DNA of 64,000 nucleotides from Nocardioides carbamazepini (GTDB lineage: Bacteria; Actinomycetota; Actinomycetes; Propionibacteriales; Nocardioidaceae): assembly GCF_024614185.1 (NCBI RefSeq), contig NZ_JAHTLF010000018.1, positions 717,821-781,820 on the forward strand. Direction: 5' to 3'. The number at the start of each line of letters is the position of its first letter. Position 1 is the stretch's first letter. Below, one piece after another: positions 31,329 to 40,708 of this stretch. Below the pieces are notes generated by a model. The model worked only from the letters and a program-made list of their open reading frames with translations, searched no databases and had not been told where the DNA came from. Position numbers and translations under genes: made by a program.

Positions 31329-32825
31329 ATGACCACAGCTGAGACCGTCGCTCCCGGCGGGCTGACGGCGGCCGCCGGCATCCCGACCGAGCTCCACATC
31401 GACGGCAGGTGGGTCGATCCGGGCCCGTCGTTCGAGGTGGTCGACCCCGCCACCGGCCAGCCGATCGCCCGGATGTCCGACGCCGGAGCCGCCGAGACGC
31501 GGGCGGCGCTCGCCGCCGCCGTCGGTGCCCAGCAGGAGTGGGGTCGCTGGGCTCCGCGCGTCCGGGCGGACCTCTTCCACCGCGCCCACGCGCTGCTGCG
31601 CGAGCGCCGCGAGCAGTTCGCCCGGGTGATGACGGCCGAGAGCGGGAAGCCGCTGAGCGAGTCGCGCGCCGAGTTCGACCTCTCGGCGGGCTTCTTCCTC
31701 TGGTACGCCGAGCAGATCGCCCATCTGCACGGCAGCTGGGCCCACGGCTCGCACGGCGGCTACCGGGTCGTCACGACCCATCAGCCGGTGGGGCCCTGCC
31801 TCCTGATCACCCCGTGGAACTTCCCCCTGCTCATGTCGGCCCGCAAGGCCGGCGCCGCGCTCGCCGCCGGGTGCACCGTGGTGATGAAGACGGCACAGGA
31901 GACCCCGCTGACCGGCGCCCTGTTCACCCAGACCCTGGTGGACGCTGGCTTCCCCGCCGGGGTCGTCAACCTGCTGCACACGTCGCGCTCGGCGACCGTC
32001 TCGGAGACAGCGCTCACCGACCGCCGGCTCCGCAAGATCAGCTTCACGGGCTCCACCGGCGTCGGCAGCCTCCTCCTGCAGAAGGCCGCGCCCAACGTCG
32101 TGAACGCCTCGATGGAGCTGGGCGGCGACGGCCCGTTCGTCGTCCTCGACGACGCCGACGTCGACCTGGCCGTCGAGCACGCCGTGATCTGCAAGTTCCG
32201 CAATGCCGGGCAGGCCTGTGTGGCGGCGAACCGGATCATCCTCGACGACGCGGTGGCCGACGAGTTCACCGAGAAGTTCGTGGCGCGCGCCCGGGACCTG
32301 CGTGTGGGCAACGGCTTCGACGAGGACACCGAGGTCGGTCCCATCATCAGCAGCCGCCAGCGCGACCGGGTCGTCGATCTCGTCGAACGGTTCCGTGGGA
32401 TCGGCGCCCACGTGCTGACCGGGGGCCGCCCGGCCGACGGCGACGGGTACTTCTACGAGCCGACCGTGATGACACTCGACAGCCGCGACCACGAGCTGTG
32501 CACCGAGGAGCTGTTCGCCCCGCTGGCCGCGCTCTACCGGGTCCGCGGCGTGCAGGAGGCGCTCGACTTCGCCAACGACACGAGCTACGGGCTGGCGGCC
32601 TATGTCTTCACCCGGGACCTCGACCGCGCGGTGACCGTGGCTGAGCGCCTGGAGTTCGGGATGGTCGGCATCAACCGCGGCATCATGGCCGACCCGGTCG
32701 CGCCGTTCGGCGGGGTCAAGGCGTCCGGGCTGGGCCGCGAGGGCGGACCCGACGGCATCTACGAGTTCCTGGAGCCCAAGTACCTCGCCATCACGGTCGA
32801 CGAGGCCAAGGACGGCCTGCGGTGA
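31329..32825 (+). CDS. Aldehyde dehydrogenase
   Basis: A 498-residue NAD(P)-dependent aldehyde dehydrogenase, closest in style to succinate-semialdehyde dehydrogenases. It contains PWNFPLLMSARKAG, FTGSTGVG, the catalytic Glu263 in SMELGGDGPF and the catalytic Cys297 in GQACVAANR. It would oxidise an oxo acid or aldehyde to a carboxylate, the final step from a ring-opened hydroxy acid to a diacid. AGGAAGGAAGC supplies a ribosome site. Its stop overlaps the start of the iron-type dehydrogenase by four bases, tying the two into one unit. Confidence 0.95.
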   Translation: MTTAETVAPGGLTAAAGIPTELHIDGRWVDPGPSFEVVDPATGQPIARMSDAGAAETRAALAAAVGAQQEWGRWAPRVRADLFHRAHALLRERREQFARVMTAESGKPLSESRAEFDLSAGFFLWYAEQIAHLHGSWAHGSHGGYRVVTTHQPVGPCLLITPWNFPLLMSARKAGAALAAGCTVVMKTAQETPLTGALFTQTLVDAGFPAGVVNLLHTSRSATVSETALTDRRLRKISFTGSTGVGSLLLQKAAPNVVNASMELGGDGPFVVLDDADVDLAVEHAVICKFRNAGQACVAANRIILDDAVADEFTEKFVARARDLRVGNGFDEDTEVGPIISSRQRDRVVDLVERFRGIGAHVLTGGRPADGDGYFYEPTVMTLDSRDHELCTEELFAPLAALYRVRGVQEALDFANDTSYGLAAYVFTRDLDRAVTVAERLEFGMVGINRGIMADPVAPFGGVKASGLGREGGPDGIYEFLEPKYLAITVDEAKDGLR

Positions 32826-34072
32826 GCACCCCGCGACGGACCACGAACGACCTGCGCCTGGGCCTGCTCCGGCAGCCGGCCACGGTCCTGTTCGGCCCCG
32901 GGCAGCGCCATCACCTGGCCCGGCTGATCCCGGCCTTCGGCTCGCGCGCGCTCTTCTGCACCGACGAGCGGATGGCCGCGGACCCCGTCTACCGCGAGCT
33001 GGTGGCCGGGGTCGAGGACGCGGGCACGAAGGTCACCACCTATGCCCGGGTCGAGCCGGACCTGCCCCGGCAGGACCTGGAGGCGGTCGCGCGCGCACAC
33101 GACGCCGACGAGTTCGATGTCGTCGTCGCGGTCGGTGGCGGCAGCGTCCTCGACTTCGCGAAGGTCGCCGCCATCCTGCTGGCGCACGGCGGCGAGGTCG
33201 CCGCGCTCTACGGCGAGAACGTCGTCCCTGCCGCCGGACTCCCCCTCATCACCCTGCCGACCACCGGTGGGACTGGTGCGGAGGCGACCTGCATCTCGGT
33301 CGTCTACGACGACGCGCTCGGGATGAAGGTGGGGATCGCGAGCCCCTGGCTCGAGGCCGCGGCGACGATCATCGACCCGGAGCTCACCCTCACCTGTCCG
33401 CCGTCGCTGACGACGGCCACCGCCGCCGACGCGCTGACCCATCTCGTCGAGGCGTTCACGGCGCGGGCCAAGAACCCGACGAGCGCCGACATCGAGGCCC
33501 ACCTGTACGTCGGGAAGAACCTCCTCGCCGACACCTGGGCGCGCCAGGGCCTGCGCCTGGTGGGCGAGGCGTTCCCGCGGATGGCGGCGGATCCCAACGA
33601 CCTCGCGGCCCGCTCGGACACCATGCTGGCGGCGTTCTCGGCAGGTCTGGCGATCAACACGGCGGGGACGGCGGCCGCGCACGCCATCCAGTCGCCGATC
33701 GGCGCCCTGACCCGTACGGCCCACGGCATCGGCGTCGGGGCCCTCCTCCCGTACGTCCTGCGGTTCAACCTGCCGACCCGGACCGAGGAGCTCGCCGAGA
33801 TCGCCGACCTCATCGGCGTGGCCGCGCCCGGGGCCTCCACCGAGGCGACCGCGCACGCCGCCGTCGAGGGGATCGAGTCGTTGCTCGCGACGATCGGGTG
33901 CCCGTCCGACCTCGCCGCCCTCGGCCTGCGCCCCGAGCATGTCGACCACGTCGCCGACCAGGCCGTGCTCGCCACGCGGCTCACCGCCAACAACCCCCGT
34001 GAGATGGACCGGGACGACGTCGTCCGCATCCTGGAGCACGCCATCGCGGGCGACCGGAGCTGGTGGACGTGA
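32822..34072 (+). CDS. Iron-containing alcohol dehydrogenase
   Basis: A 416-residue group III (Fe-type) alcohol dehydrogenase. GGGSVLDFAK (105-114) binds the dinucleotide; the metal ligands are Asp203, His207 (DALTHLVEAF), His287 and His301 (HAIQSPIGALTRTAHG). All four are present. It would oxidise a primary hydroxyl, such as that of a hydroxy acid released from the lactone, to an aldehyde for the adjacent aldehyde dehydrogenase; maleylacetate reductase-like chemistry is the alternative. GTG start within a GTGA overlap. Confidence 0.93.
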   Translation: MSTPRRTTNDLRLGLLRQPATVLFGPGQRHHLARLIPAFGSRALFCTDERMAADPVYRELVAGVEDAGTKVTTYARVEPDLPRQDLEAVARAHDADEFDVVVAVGGGSVLDFAKVAAILLAHGGEVAALYGENVVPAAGLPLITLPTTGGTGAEATCISVVYDDALGMKVGIASPWLEAAATIIDPELTLTCPPSLTTATAADALTHLVEAFTARAKNPTSADIEAHLYVGKNLLADTWARQGLRLVGEAFPRMAADPNDLAARSDTMLAAFSAGLAINTAGTAAAHAIQSPIGALTRTAHGIGVGALLPYVLRFNLPTRTEELAEIADLIGVAAPGASTEATAHAAVEGIESLLATIGCPSDLAALGLRPEHVDHVADQAVLATRLTANNPREMDRDDVVRILEHAIAGDRSWWT

Positions 34073-35019
34073 CGATCGGCATCGCCGGAGCGGGCTCCAT
34101 CGGGGTGGCGATGGCCGTCGTCTTCGCCCGGGCGGGGCACCAGGTGCGCTGCTGGGATCCCTACCCGGACTCGTGTCGCCGGGCGGCGAGCGAGCTCCGC
34201 GACCGGCTCGACAGGCTCCACGCGGGCGGGCTGCTCGACGAGGAGGCCGACCTCGTCGGATCCCGGGTCGCCTTCGTGGGCGATCTCGAGGTCGCCGTCG
34301 CGGACGTCGCACTGGTCCAGGAGTGCGCCCCCGAACGCCTGGACGTGAAGCAGCCGCTCTACGCGCGCCTCGCCGATCTCACCGGGGCGGACGTCCCCCT
34401 CGCGAGCTCCAGCTCGGCGTTGCGCGCCAGCCTGCTCGCCGAGGGCAACCCGGCCGCGCACCGGATCCTCGTCGCCCACCCGGCCAATCCGCCGTACCTG
34501 CTGCCGGTGATCGAGCTGGTGCCGAGCACGGCGACGCGCCGATCGATCACCGAGCGGGCCGCTGCCCTCTACGCCGGCGCCGGGCTGCACCCGATCGCCC
34601 TGCACCGCGAGGTCGACGGCTTCGTCTTCAACCGCCTGCAGGGCGCCCTGCTGCGCGAGGCCTACTGCCTCGTCCGGGACGGCGTGGTGGACGTCGACGA
34701 CCTCGATGCCGTGGTGACCTTGGGACTGGGGCGGCGCTGGAGCGTGATCGGGCCCTTCGAGACCGTCGACCTCAACACCCGGGGCGGGATCGCGGCCCAC
34801 GCCGAGAAGATGGGCCCGGCCTACGAGCGGATGGGCCGCGAGCGCGGCCAGCATGACCCGTGGACACCGGATCTCGTGGCCACGGTGGCGGCCCAGCGGC
34901 GCGCGCTGCTGCCTCTCGAGGAGTGGGACGGCCGCGTGGCCTGGCGCGACGATCAGCTCATCGAGCGAGCGCGCTCCGACGAGCGCCGCCCGCAGGCCGA
35001 CGAGATCGCGACCGCCTGA
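34069..35019 (+). CDS. 3-Hydroxyacyl-CoA dehydrogenase superfamily, lambda-crystallin-like
   Basis: About 316 residues with an N-terminal Rossmann fold (IGIAGAGSIGVAMAVVFARAG) and the C-terminal helical domain of 3-hydroxyacyl-CoA dehydrogenases. The AHPANPPYLLPVIELVP motif and GLGRRWSVIGPFE are typical of the lambda-crystallin, L-gulonate or carnitine dehydrogenase branch, which acts on free hydroxy acids. That suits late oxidation of a hydroxy acid in this island. The GTG at 34069 overlaps the previous stop; a GTG two codons upstream (34063) is an alternative. It ends the rightward enzyme unit and converges with the response regulator. Confidence 0.88.
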   Translation: MTIGIAGAGSIGVAMAVVFARAGHQVRCWDPYPDSCRRAASELRDRLDRLHAGGLLDEEADLVGSRVAFVGDLEVAVADVALVQECAPERLDVKQPLYARLADLTGADVPLASSSSALRASLLAEGNPAAHRILVAHPANPPYLLPVIELVPSTATRRSITERAAALYAGAGLHPIALHREVDGFVFNRLQGALLREAYCLVRDGVVDVDDLDAVVTLGLGRRWSVIGPFETVDLNTRGGIAAHAEKMGPAYERMGRERGQHDPWTPDLVATVAAQRRALLPLEEWDGRVAWRDDQLIERARSDERRPQADEIATA

Positions 35020-35048
35020 CCGTAGGACGGGTGGCCCGGCTCGGCGGC

Positions 35049-35699
35049 TCAGAAGCGCAGCCACTCCAGCACGGCGCGGACCCGGCGGTGGTCGTCGGTG
35101 TCGGTGGGCAGGTCGAGCTTCGCGAAGATGCTGTTGATGTGCTTGGCGACGGCCTTCTCGGTGACGACGAGGGCCTGGGCGATGCCGGCGTTGGCCCGGC
35201 CCTCGGCCATCAGCGCGAGCACCTCACGCTCCCGTTCGGTCAGCCGGTCGACCGGGGTGTCGCGCCGTCGGTCGAGGACCGCGGCCACGACCGACGGGTC
35301 CAGGACGGTGCCGCCGTCGGCGACCCGGAGCAGCGCGTCGACGAACTCGGCGACGTCGGAGACCCGGTCCTTGAGGAGGTAGCCGACCGCCCCCTCGCCG
35401 CTTGCGAGGAGCTCGCGGGCGTAGAGCTGCTCGACGTACTGCGACAGCACCAGGACCGGGAAGCCGGGCCGGCGGGCGCGGACCGAGATCGCGGCCCGCA
35501 GTCCCTCGTCGGTGAACGACGGCGGCATCCGTACGTCGACCACGGCCGCCTCGGCCGTCGGGTCGTCGAGCGCCCGCTCGAGCTCGGTGAGGTTCTCGAC
35601 CGCGGCGATCACCGTGAAGCCCTTCGCCTCCAGGAGCTGGGTGAGTCCCGCTCTCAGGAGCGCATGGTCCTCGGCGAGGACGACACGGAGGGGGCGCAC
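35049..35699 (-). CDS. LuxR/NarL-type response regulator
   Basis: A 216-residue response regulator: receiver domain starting RVVLAEDHALLRAGL, phosphoacceptor Asp in AAVVDVRMPPSFTDEGL, conserved Lys in YLLKDRVSD, and a LuxR helix-turn-helix (LTEREREVLALMAEGRANAGIA). The GTG at 35699 lies 46 bases inside the upstream histidine kinase gene, a long overlap that implies coupled translation. The long open frame continuing upstream to 38144 crosses the kinase and the MMPL gene on the other strand and is not coding. It is the partner of the kinase at 35654-36841. Confidence 0.92.
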   Translation of the reverse strand: MRPLRVVLAEDHALLRAGLTQLLEAKGFTVIAAVENLTELERALDDPTAEAAVVDVRMPPSFTDEGLRAAISVRARRPGFPVLVLSQYVEQLYARELLASGEGAVGYLLKDRVSDVAEFVDALLRVADGGTVLDPSVVAAVLDRRRDTPVDRLTEREREVLALMAEGRANAGIAQALVVTEKAVAKHINSIFAKLDLPTDTDDHRRVRAVLEWLRF

Positions 35700-36841
35700 G
35701 GGACCTCCCAGGTCACGACGGTCGGCCCGCCGGGCGGGCTCGACACCGACAGGTTTCCGTCGAAGGCTGCCAGACGGGCGGCGATCCCGGGGAGACCGGT
35801 CCCCTTCCGCAGGTCGGCGCCGCCGCGGCCGTCGTCCCCGACCCGCCCCCGGAGCACCGTCCCGTCGTGCTGCAGGCTGATCCAGGAATGAGCGGCGCCC
35901 GCGTGCTTCGCGGTGTTGGCCAGACACTCGGCGACCGCGAAGTAGACCGCCGACTCCACCGGCGCCGGCAACCGGTGCGGTACGTCGAGGCCGAGCTCGA
36001 CCGGGACCGCCATGTCCAGCGCCAGCGCCGACACCGCACCGGCCAGGCCGCGGTCGGCGAGCACCGGGGGATGGATGCCCCGCACCACGTCCCGCAGCTC
36101 GCCGAGTGCCGTGGACGACGTGCCGCGGGCCTCGTGGATCAGCCGCCGCGCCGCCTCCGGGTCGGAGTCGAAGAGGTCGTCGGCCAGGCCCAGGCTGAGG
36201 GAGACCGCGGCCAGCCGGGCCTGCGGACCGTCGTGGAGGTCCCGCTCGATCCGGCGCAGCTCCGCGGCGGAGTGGTCGACGACGACGGCCCGCGACGCCG
36301 TCAGCGCCTCGACCCGCTGCTCCAGCCGCTCGGTGCGCCCGATGGTGAGGATCGCCCGGTCGACGGCGGCACGCCCCCGGAGGAGCGGGACGACGCCGTA
36401 CCACCAGATCGGCAGCGTCACGACCCCGAGGAACAGCACGACCGCGAGCAGCGAGACCACGAACCCGAAGGTCATCGCCCACAGCATCCACAGCAGGTCC
36501 CGCCAGGTCATCGGGTCGGCGGCGCGGGTGCGGAGGGCCGCGAGCGGCCCGCCGGTGGAGGGCAGGTACGGCGCCGGCACGGGGGCGCCGAGGACCCGGC
36601 CGGCCATCGAGCGGTGCAGTCCGGCCAGTCCGCGCATCGCGGGCAGGAGGCCCGCCAGCAGCAGGATCCCGACCCACACCACGACCAGCACCGAGCTGAC
36701 CACGACCAGCACGAAGGTCAGCACGATCGGGACGAACAGGAGCACCTGGAGGGCGGCGTACCCGGTCACCGCCCAGCGACCGGACCGCCCCGCACCGTCG
36801 GGGCTGACGTCGGGACGGACGTCGTCGGAACTGCTGGTCAC
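35654..36841 (-). CDS. Sensor histidine kinase with PF13796-type sensor
   Basis: A 395-residue membrane kinase. Residues about 25-160 hold four hydrophobic segments in two pairs flanking a soluble loop, in the style of the putative-sensor domain (PF13796) of actinobacterial NarL-type kinases. The phosphoacceptor sits in RRIERDLHDGPQARLAAVS (HisKA_3) and the ATP lid in DDGRGGADLRKGTGLPGIAARL. It is divergent from the MMPL transporter at 36978 and cotranscribed with its response regulator. It may sense envelope or lipid stress and control the transporter; inference only. Confidence 0.92.
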   Translation of the reverse strand: MTSSSDDVRPDVSPDGAGRSGRWAVTGYAALQVLLFVPIVLTFVLVVVSSVLVVVWVGILLLAGLLPAMRGLAGLHRSMAGRVLGAPVPAPYLPSTGGPLAALRTRAADPMTWRDLLWMLWAMTFGFVVSLLAVVLFLGVVTLPIWWYGVVPLLRGRAAVDRAILTIGRTERLEQRVEALTASRAVVVDHSAAELRRIERDLHDGPQARLAAVSLSLGLADDLFDSDPEAARRLIHEARGTSSTALGELRDVVRGIHPPVLADRGLAGAVSALALDMAVPVELGLDVPHRLPAPVESAVYFAVAECLANTAKHAGAAHSWISLQHDGTVLRGRVGDDGRGGADLRKGTGLPGIAARLAAFDGNLSVSSPPGGPTVVTWEVPCAPSVSSSPRTMRS

Positions 36842-36977
36842 CGCACCAGTCTCCCCGAACGCATCTGCCCGGACAGTGGTGCAGACACCACAACCGGACG
36901 GGACGCTCCACCCCTGACCGTGGGCGCGTGCGTCGAGAGGCTGGATCCATCCTCCCTCTCACCTCCCAGGAGCCCTC

Positions 36978-39137
36978 ATGTCCCTCTCCCTGAGCGCGCT
37001 GCCCACCCGGGCCGCCCGTTGGAGCGCCACCCACCCGTGGCGCGCGATCGGCGCCTGGCTGGCGTTCGTGGTCCTCGCCGTCGGCCTCGCCGCGACCATC
37101 CCCACCAACGAGGTCGAGGACGCCGACTACCGCATCGGCGAGTCCGGGCGCGCCGGCGCGCTGATCGAGCAGGCCGGGCTCGATCAGCCCCCGTCGGAGA
37201 GCGTGCTGGTGCGTGCCCGCTCCGGCGCCCTCGACGGCGCGGAGGGCAGCGCCGCGGCGGCCGAGATCGCCGAGCGGATGCGGACGGTGCCAGGTGTGGC
37301 CGGGGTCGGCGACGCCGTCCCCAGCGCGGACGGGACGGCCCTGCTCGTCCCCGTCGAGCTGACCGCCGACGACGTCGACGCCGCGCCGCTGCTCGACGTG
37401 ACCACCGCCGTCCAGGACGCCCACCCGGACCTGGTGATCGCCCAGGCCGGTGACGTCACCATCGACGAGGCGATCGGCGAACGGGTCGGCGAGGACCTGC
37501 GCTCCGCGGAGTTCATCAGCCTCCCCATCACGCTGATCCTGATGCTGCTGGCGTTCGGCGCGCTGATCGCCGCCGGCCTGCCGGTGCTGCTCGCCGCCAC
37601 GAGCGTCGCGGCGACGATCGGCATCAGTGCGCCGATCTCCTGGCTGGTGCCGGCCGAGTCGACCGTGCTCAGCATGGTCGTGCTGATCGGCATGGCGGTC
37701 GGTGTCGACTACTCGCTGTTCTACCTCAAGCGGGAACGCCAGGAGCGAGCCGCCGGACGCTCGACGCTCGACGCCGTCGCCATCGCCGCGGAGACCTCGG
37801 GTCACGCGATCCTGGTGTCCGGTGGTGCCGTGATCGCCGCGCTCGCGGGCCTGTTCGTGCTCTCCGACGTCACCTTCAACTCGCTGGCCACCGGCGCCAT
37901 CCTCGTCGTCGCGGTCGCCGTGCTGGGCTCGCTCACGGTGCTGCCGGCGCTCCTGGTCAAGCTCGGCCGCTGGGTCGACCGGCCGCGGCTGCCGCTGCTG
38001 TGGCGCCTGACGCGCCGGGTCCGCACCGGCACGATCAGCGGCCGCATCCTCGGGCCTGTGGTCCGGCACCCCGTCGTCGCGCTCGTCGTCTCGTCGATCG
38101 GCATCATCGCGCTCGCCGTACCCGCGTTCGGGATGAAGACGCACCAGGCCGGCATCGAGACGCTGCCCGCCGACATCCCGGCCGTGCAGACACTCCGATC
38201 GATCACGAAGGCGTTCCCGGCCGAGGGCACCGCCGCGCAGGTCGTCGTCACCGGCGCCGAGCCCGCCGCGGCCCGATCCGCTCTCGAGGAGCTCGCCGCC
38301 GCGGCCGGTGCCGGCGACGACTTCGCGGCCGAGGGCGCCGAGGTGCGCACCTCCGCGGACGGCGGTACGTCGGTCGTGGACCTCCCGCTGCCCTACGAGG
38401 AGTCCGACGACCGCGCCACCGAGGCGATCGAACGGCTCCGCGCCGACCTCGCCCCCGCCGCCCTCGACGGCCTCGGCGCCGACAGCTCGTGGGCCGTCGG
38501 CGGCGGTGCCGCCGAGTCGCTCGACCGCCTCGACCTGCGCACCGAGCGGATGCCGCTGCTGCTGGGGTTCGTGCTGCTGCTGACCATGGTGATGATGATG
38601 CTCGCGTTCCGCAGCGTCCTGCTGGGCATCGTCTCGACGGTGCTCAACCTGGCCTCGGTCGGCGTCGCCTTCGGCCTGCTGTCAGTCGTCTTCCAGCACG
38701 GCGTCGGCGAGGGCCTGCTCGACTTCACCAGTCCCGGCTTCGTGATCGAGTGGATCCCGATCTTCGTCCTCGTCGTCCTGGTCGGCCTGTCGATGGACTA
38801 TCACGTGTTCGTGCTCAGCCGGATCCGCGAGCTCATCGACCGCGGGCTGCCCGCCCGCGATGCCGTCCACCGCGGCATCGCCGACACCGCCGGCGTGATC
38901 ACCAGCGCCGCCGCGGTCATGGTCTCCGTGTTCGCCATCTTCGCCACCCTGTCGATGATGGAGATGAAGATGATGGGCGTCGGCCTCGCCGCCGCGATCC
39001 TCATCGACGCCACGGTGATCCGGCTGGTCATCCTGCCGGCCGTGCTGATCCTGCTCGGCGAGCGCGCCTGGCCGCGGCGGACCGCGCTCCCGACGGGCGC
39101 CACCGCCCCGGCACCGGCGCCGGCCCTGGTTCAATGA
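36978..39137 (+). CDS. MMPL/RND-type membrane transporter
   Basis: A 719-residue MMPL transporter, the second in the window. Two halves are visible: N-terminal helix (residues 22-42), extracytoplasmic loop, helices 3-6 with GMAVGVDYSLFYLKRERQE, then a second helix near 370-395, loop and helix bundle with GLSMDYHVFVLSRIRE. The DY pairs in both halves are the proton-relay sites. AGGAGCC precedes the ATG. Divergent from the two-component system, which probably regulates it. Likely a drug or lipid exporter. A CrtA-like gene begins 4 bases after its stop. Confidence 0.93.
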   Translation: MSLSLSALPTRAARWSATHPWRAIGAWLAFVVLAVGLAATIPTNEVEDADYRIGESGRAGALIEQAGLDQPPSESVLVRARSGALDGAEGSAAAAEIAERMRTVPGVAGVGDAVPSADGTALLVPVELTADDVDAAPLLDVTTAVQDAHPDLVIAQAGDVTIDEAIGERVGEDLRSAEFISLPITLILMLLAFGALIAAGLPVLLAATSVAATIGISAPISWLVPAESTVLSMVVLIGMAVGVDYSLFYLKRERQERAAGRSTLDAVAIAAETSGHAILVSGGAVIAALAGLFVLSDVTFNSLATGAILVVAVAVLGSLTVLPALLVKLGRWVDRPRLPLLWRLTRRVRTGTISGRILGPVVRHPVVALVVSSIGIIALAVPAFGMKTHQAGIETLPADIPAVQTLRSITKAFPAEGTAAQVVVTGAEPAAARSALEELAAAAGAGDDFAAEGAEVRTSADGGTSVVDLPLPYEESDDRATEAIERLRADLAPAALDGLGADSSWAVGGGAAESLDRLDLRTERMPLLLGFVLLLTMVMMMLAFRSVLLGIVSTVLNLASVGVAFGLLSVVFQHGVGEGLLDFTSPGFVIEWIPIFVLVVLVGLSMDYHVFVLSRIRELIDRGLPARDAVHRGIADTAGVITSAAAVMVSVFAIFATLSMMEMKMMGVGLAAAILIDATVIRLVILPAVLILLGERAWPRRTALPTGATAPAPAPALVQ

Positions 39138-39141
39138 CCCG

Positions 39142-39828
39142 GTGCTGCACTCCTTCCACCTCGCGGAGCTGCCCGCGACGGTGACGGCGCGTGCGCTGCT
39201 GCGGCCCCCGGACGACGTCCCGGGGCTGCGGCACGCCGAGTGCCTGGCGATGATGCGGCTCGGGTCCCCGATCGTGTCGCCCGAACGGCTCCAGCTGCGG
39301 CGGCTCGCCGTGTTCGCGGCCTGGGACGACGCGTCCGCCCTCGACCGCTACCTCGGCACCGACCCGTTCGGGCGTCGCCTCGCCGCCGGCTGGCACGTGC
39401 GACTGCAGTACCTGCGGCGGTACGGCGAGGTGGCCGCTCTCGCCCCGCTGCCCCGTCGCGCGGGCGACTGGGACCAGGACGAGCCGGTCGTCGCCGTGAC
39501 GCTCGCCCGGCTCCGCCTGCCCGAGCTGCCCCGCTTCCTGCACTGGGGACGGCCGGTCGAGCGCCTCGTCGCCGGGCACCCGGCCGCCGTGTTCTCCACC
39601 GCCGCGATGCGCCCGCCCCGCACCTTCTCGACGTTCTCGATCTGGACCAGCGTCCGGGAGATGACCTCGATGGTCCACGGCCGCCGGGACGACGTCGTCG
39701 AGGCGCCGTCGCACACGGTGGCCATGGCCGAGCAGCGGCGACGCGACTTCCACCACGAGTCGGCGTTCATGCGGTTCCGGCCGCTGTCGGAGCACGGGAC
39801 GTGGCAGGGGCGCACCCTACTGCCCTGA
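39142..39828 (+). CDS. CrtA (spheroidene monooxygenase)-like protein
   Basis: A 228-residue soluble protein resembling the CrtA family of carotenoid spheroidene monooxygenases and related dimeric ferredoxin-like-fold proteins. Stretches such as MMRLGSPIVSPERLQLRRLAVFAAWDD, GWHVRLQYLRRYG and SIWTSVREMTSMVH look family-like. No carotenoid genes lie nearby, so it probably works on another lipid or compound. It begins 4 bases after the MMPL transporter stop with a GTG, so the two are cotranscribed. It may modify what the transporter moves. The family call is moderate. Confidence 0.6.
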   Translation: MLHSFHLAELPATVTARALLRPPDDVPGLRHAECLAMMRLGSPIVSPERLQLRRLAVFAAWDDASALDRYLGTDPFGRRLAAGWHVRLQYLRRYGEVAALAPLPRRAGDWDQDEPVVAVTLARLRLPELPRFLHWGRPVERLVAGHPAAVFSTAAMRPPRTFSTFSIWTSVREMTSMVHGRRDDVVEAPSHTVAMAEQRRRDFHHESAFMRFRPLSEHGTWQGRTLLP

Positions 39829-39999
39829 CGCCGGATCACCGACGGCCGGCACGGCAGAGCAGGCCCCCGTCCCCGGCCGGCGGCGCCCGACGCGGGCACG
39901 ACAGCCGTCCGGGTCGCCCCAGCATCGGGCGGACGCAACCGTGCCGAACGGATCTAGGATGGTCGTGCGGCGACGGCAGAGTCGGGCAGGAGGCGGGGC

Positions 40000-40695
40000 G
40001 TGGCGCACTTCGGCGATCTGCTCCACCGGTTGACCGAGTCGGTGGCCACCCGGGACCCGGGCCAGCCGCTGAGCGCCCGGATGTGTGCCGCGTACCGGGA
40101 CCTCGCCGGTGCCGGTGCGGCAGCCCTGACGGTCGACTATGCGAGGGCGAACCGGGTGACCTTGTGCACGACGAGCGAGGTGGCCCGCAGACTGGAGGAT
40201 CTCCAGGACGTGCTGGGCGAGGGTCCCGGACACAGCGCGGCCCGGTCCGGTCAGATCGAGGTGTGCGCGGTTCCCGGCTCGAGCTCGTCGCGATGGTCGA
40301 TCTTCGTCGAGGCGTCCCAGGACGTCGTCGACGCCGCCACGATCCACGCGGTGCCGATGCATCCGGAGCGCGAGGTGCTCGGTGTGATCACGCTGTACGA
40401 CGACCGGAGTGACCACCGGCGGTTGACGCTGGGCCGGGACCAGCTCCAGTTCCTCGCGAACGTGGTCGGTGCGGCGCTCATCGGCGAGGCCGGCGACACG
40501 GCCTCGTTCAACTCCGGTCCTTGGGCGTCGCGGGCGCAGGTTCATCAAGCGACCGGGATGGTCGTCGCCCAGCTGCACATCAGTCCCGACGATGCGCTGG
40601 CGGTGCTCCGTGCCCATGCCTACGGCCAGCAGGCCACCTTGTCCGAGATCGCGGCGGCCGTCGTCGAACGCCGGTTGACCTTCACCCCCCATTGA
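40000..40695 (+). CDS. GAF-ANTAR sensor-antiterminator protein (first of three)
   Basis: A 231-residue cytoplasmic protein: a GAF domain (about residues 10-160; EGPGHSAARSG at the substrate loop) followed by an ANTAR RNA-binding domain (about 172-225; RAQVHQATGMVVAQLHISPDDALAVLRAHAY). ANTAR proteins act as transcription antiterminators by binding short RNA hairpins. GTG start with AGGAGGCGGGGC nearby. It is the first of three sensor-ANTAR genes in a row on the same strand. Signal and target RNA are unknown. Confidence 0.88.
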   Translation: MAHFGDLLHRLTESVATRDPGQPLSARMCAAYRDLAGAGAAALTVDYARANRVTLCTTSEVARRLEDLQDVLGEGPGHSAARSGQIEVCAVPGSSSSRWSIFVEASQDVVDAATIHAVPMHPEREVLGVITLYDDRSDHRRLTLGRDQLQFLANVVGAALIGEAGDTASFNSGPWASRAQVHQATGMVVAQLHISPDDALAVLRAHAYGQQATLSEIAAAVVERRLTFTPH

Positions 40696-40708
40696 TCGGT
40701 GCGCTGTC

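Noticed and set aside
35049..38144. A 1031-codon leftward frame covering the response regulator, kinase and MMPL genes
   Set aside because: Only its last 216 codons (35049-35699) are a response regulator; the rest is antisense or out-of-frame to clear genes.
39142..39828. CrtA-like gene as evidence for a carotenoid cluster
   Set aside because: No other carotenoid gene (crtB, crtI, crtE) is in the window.
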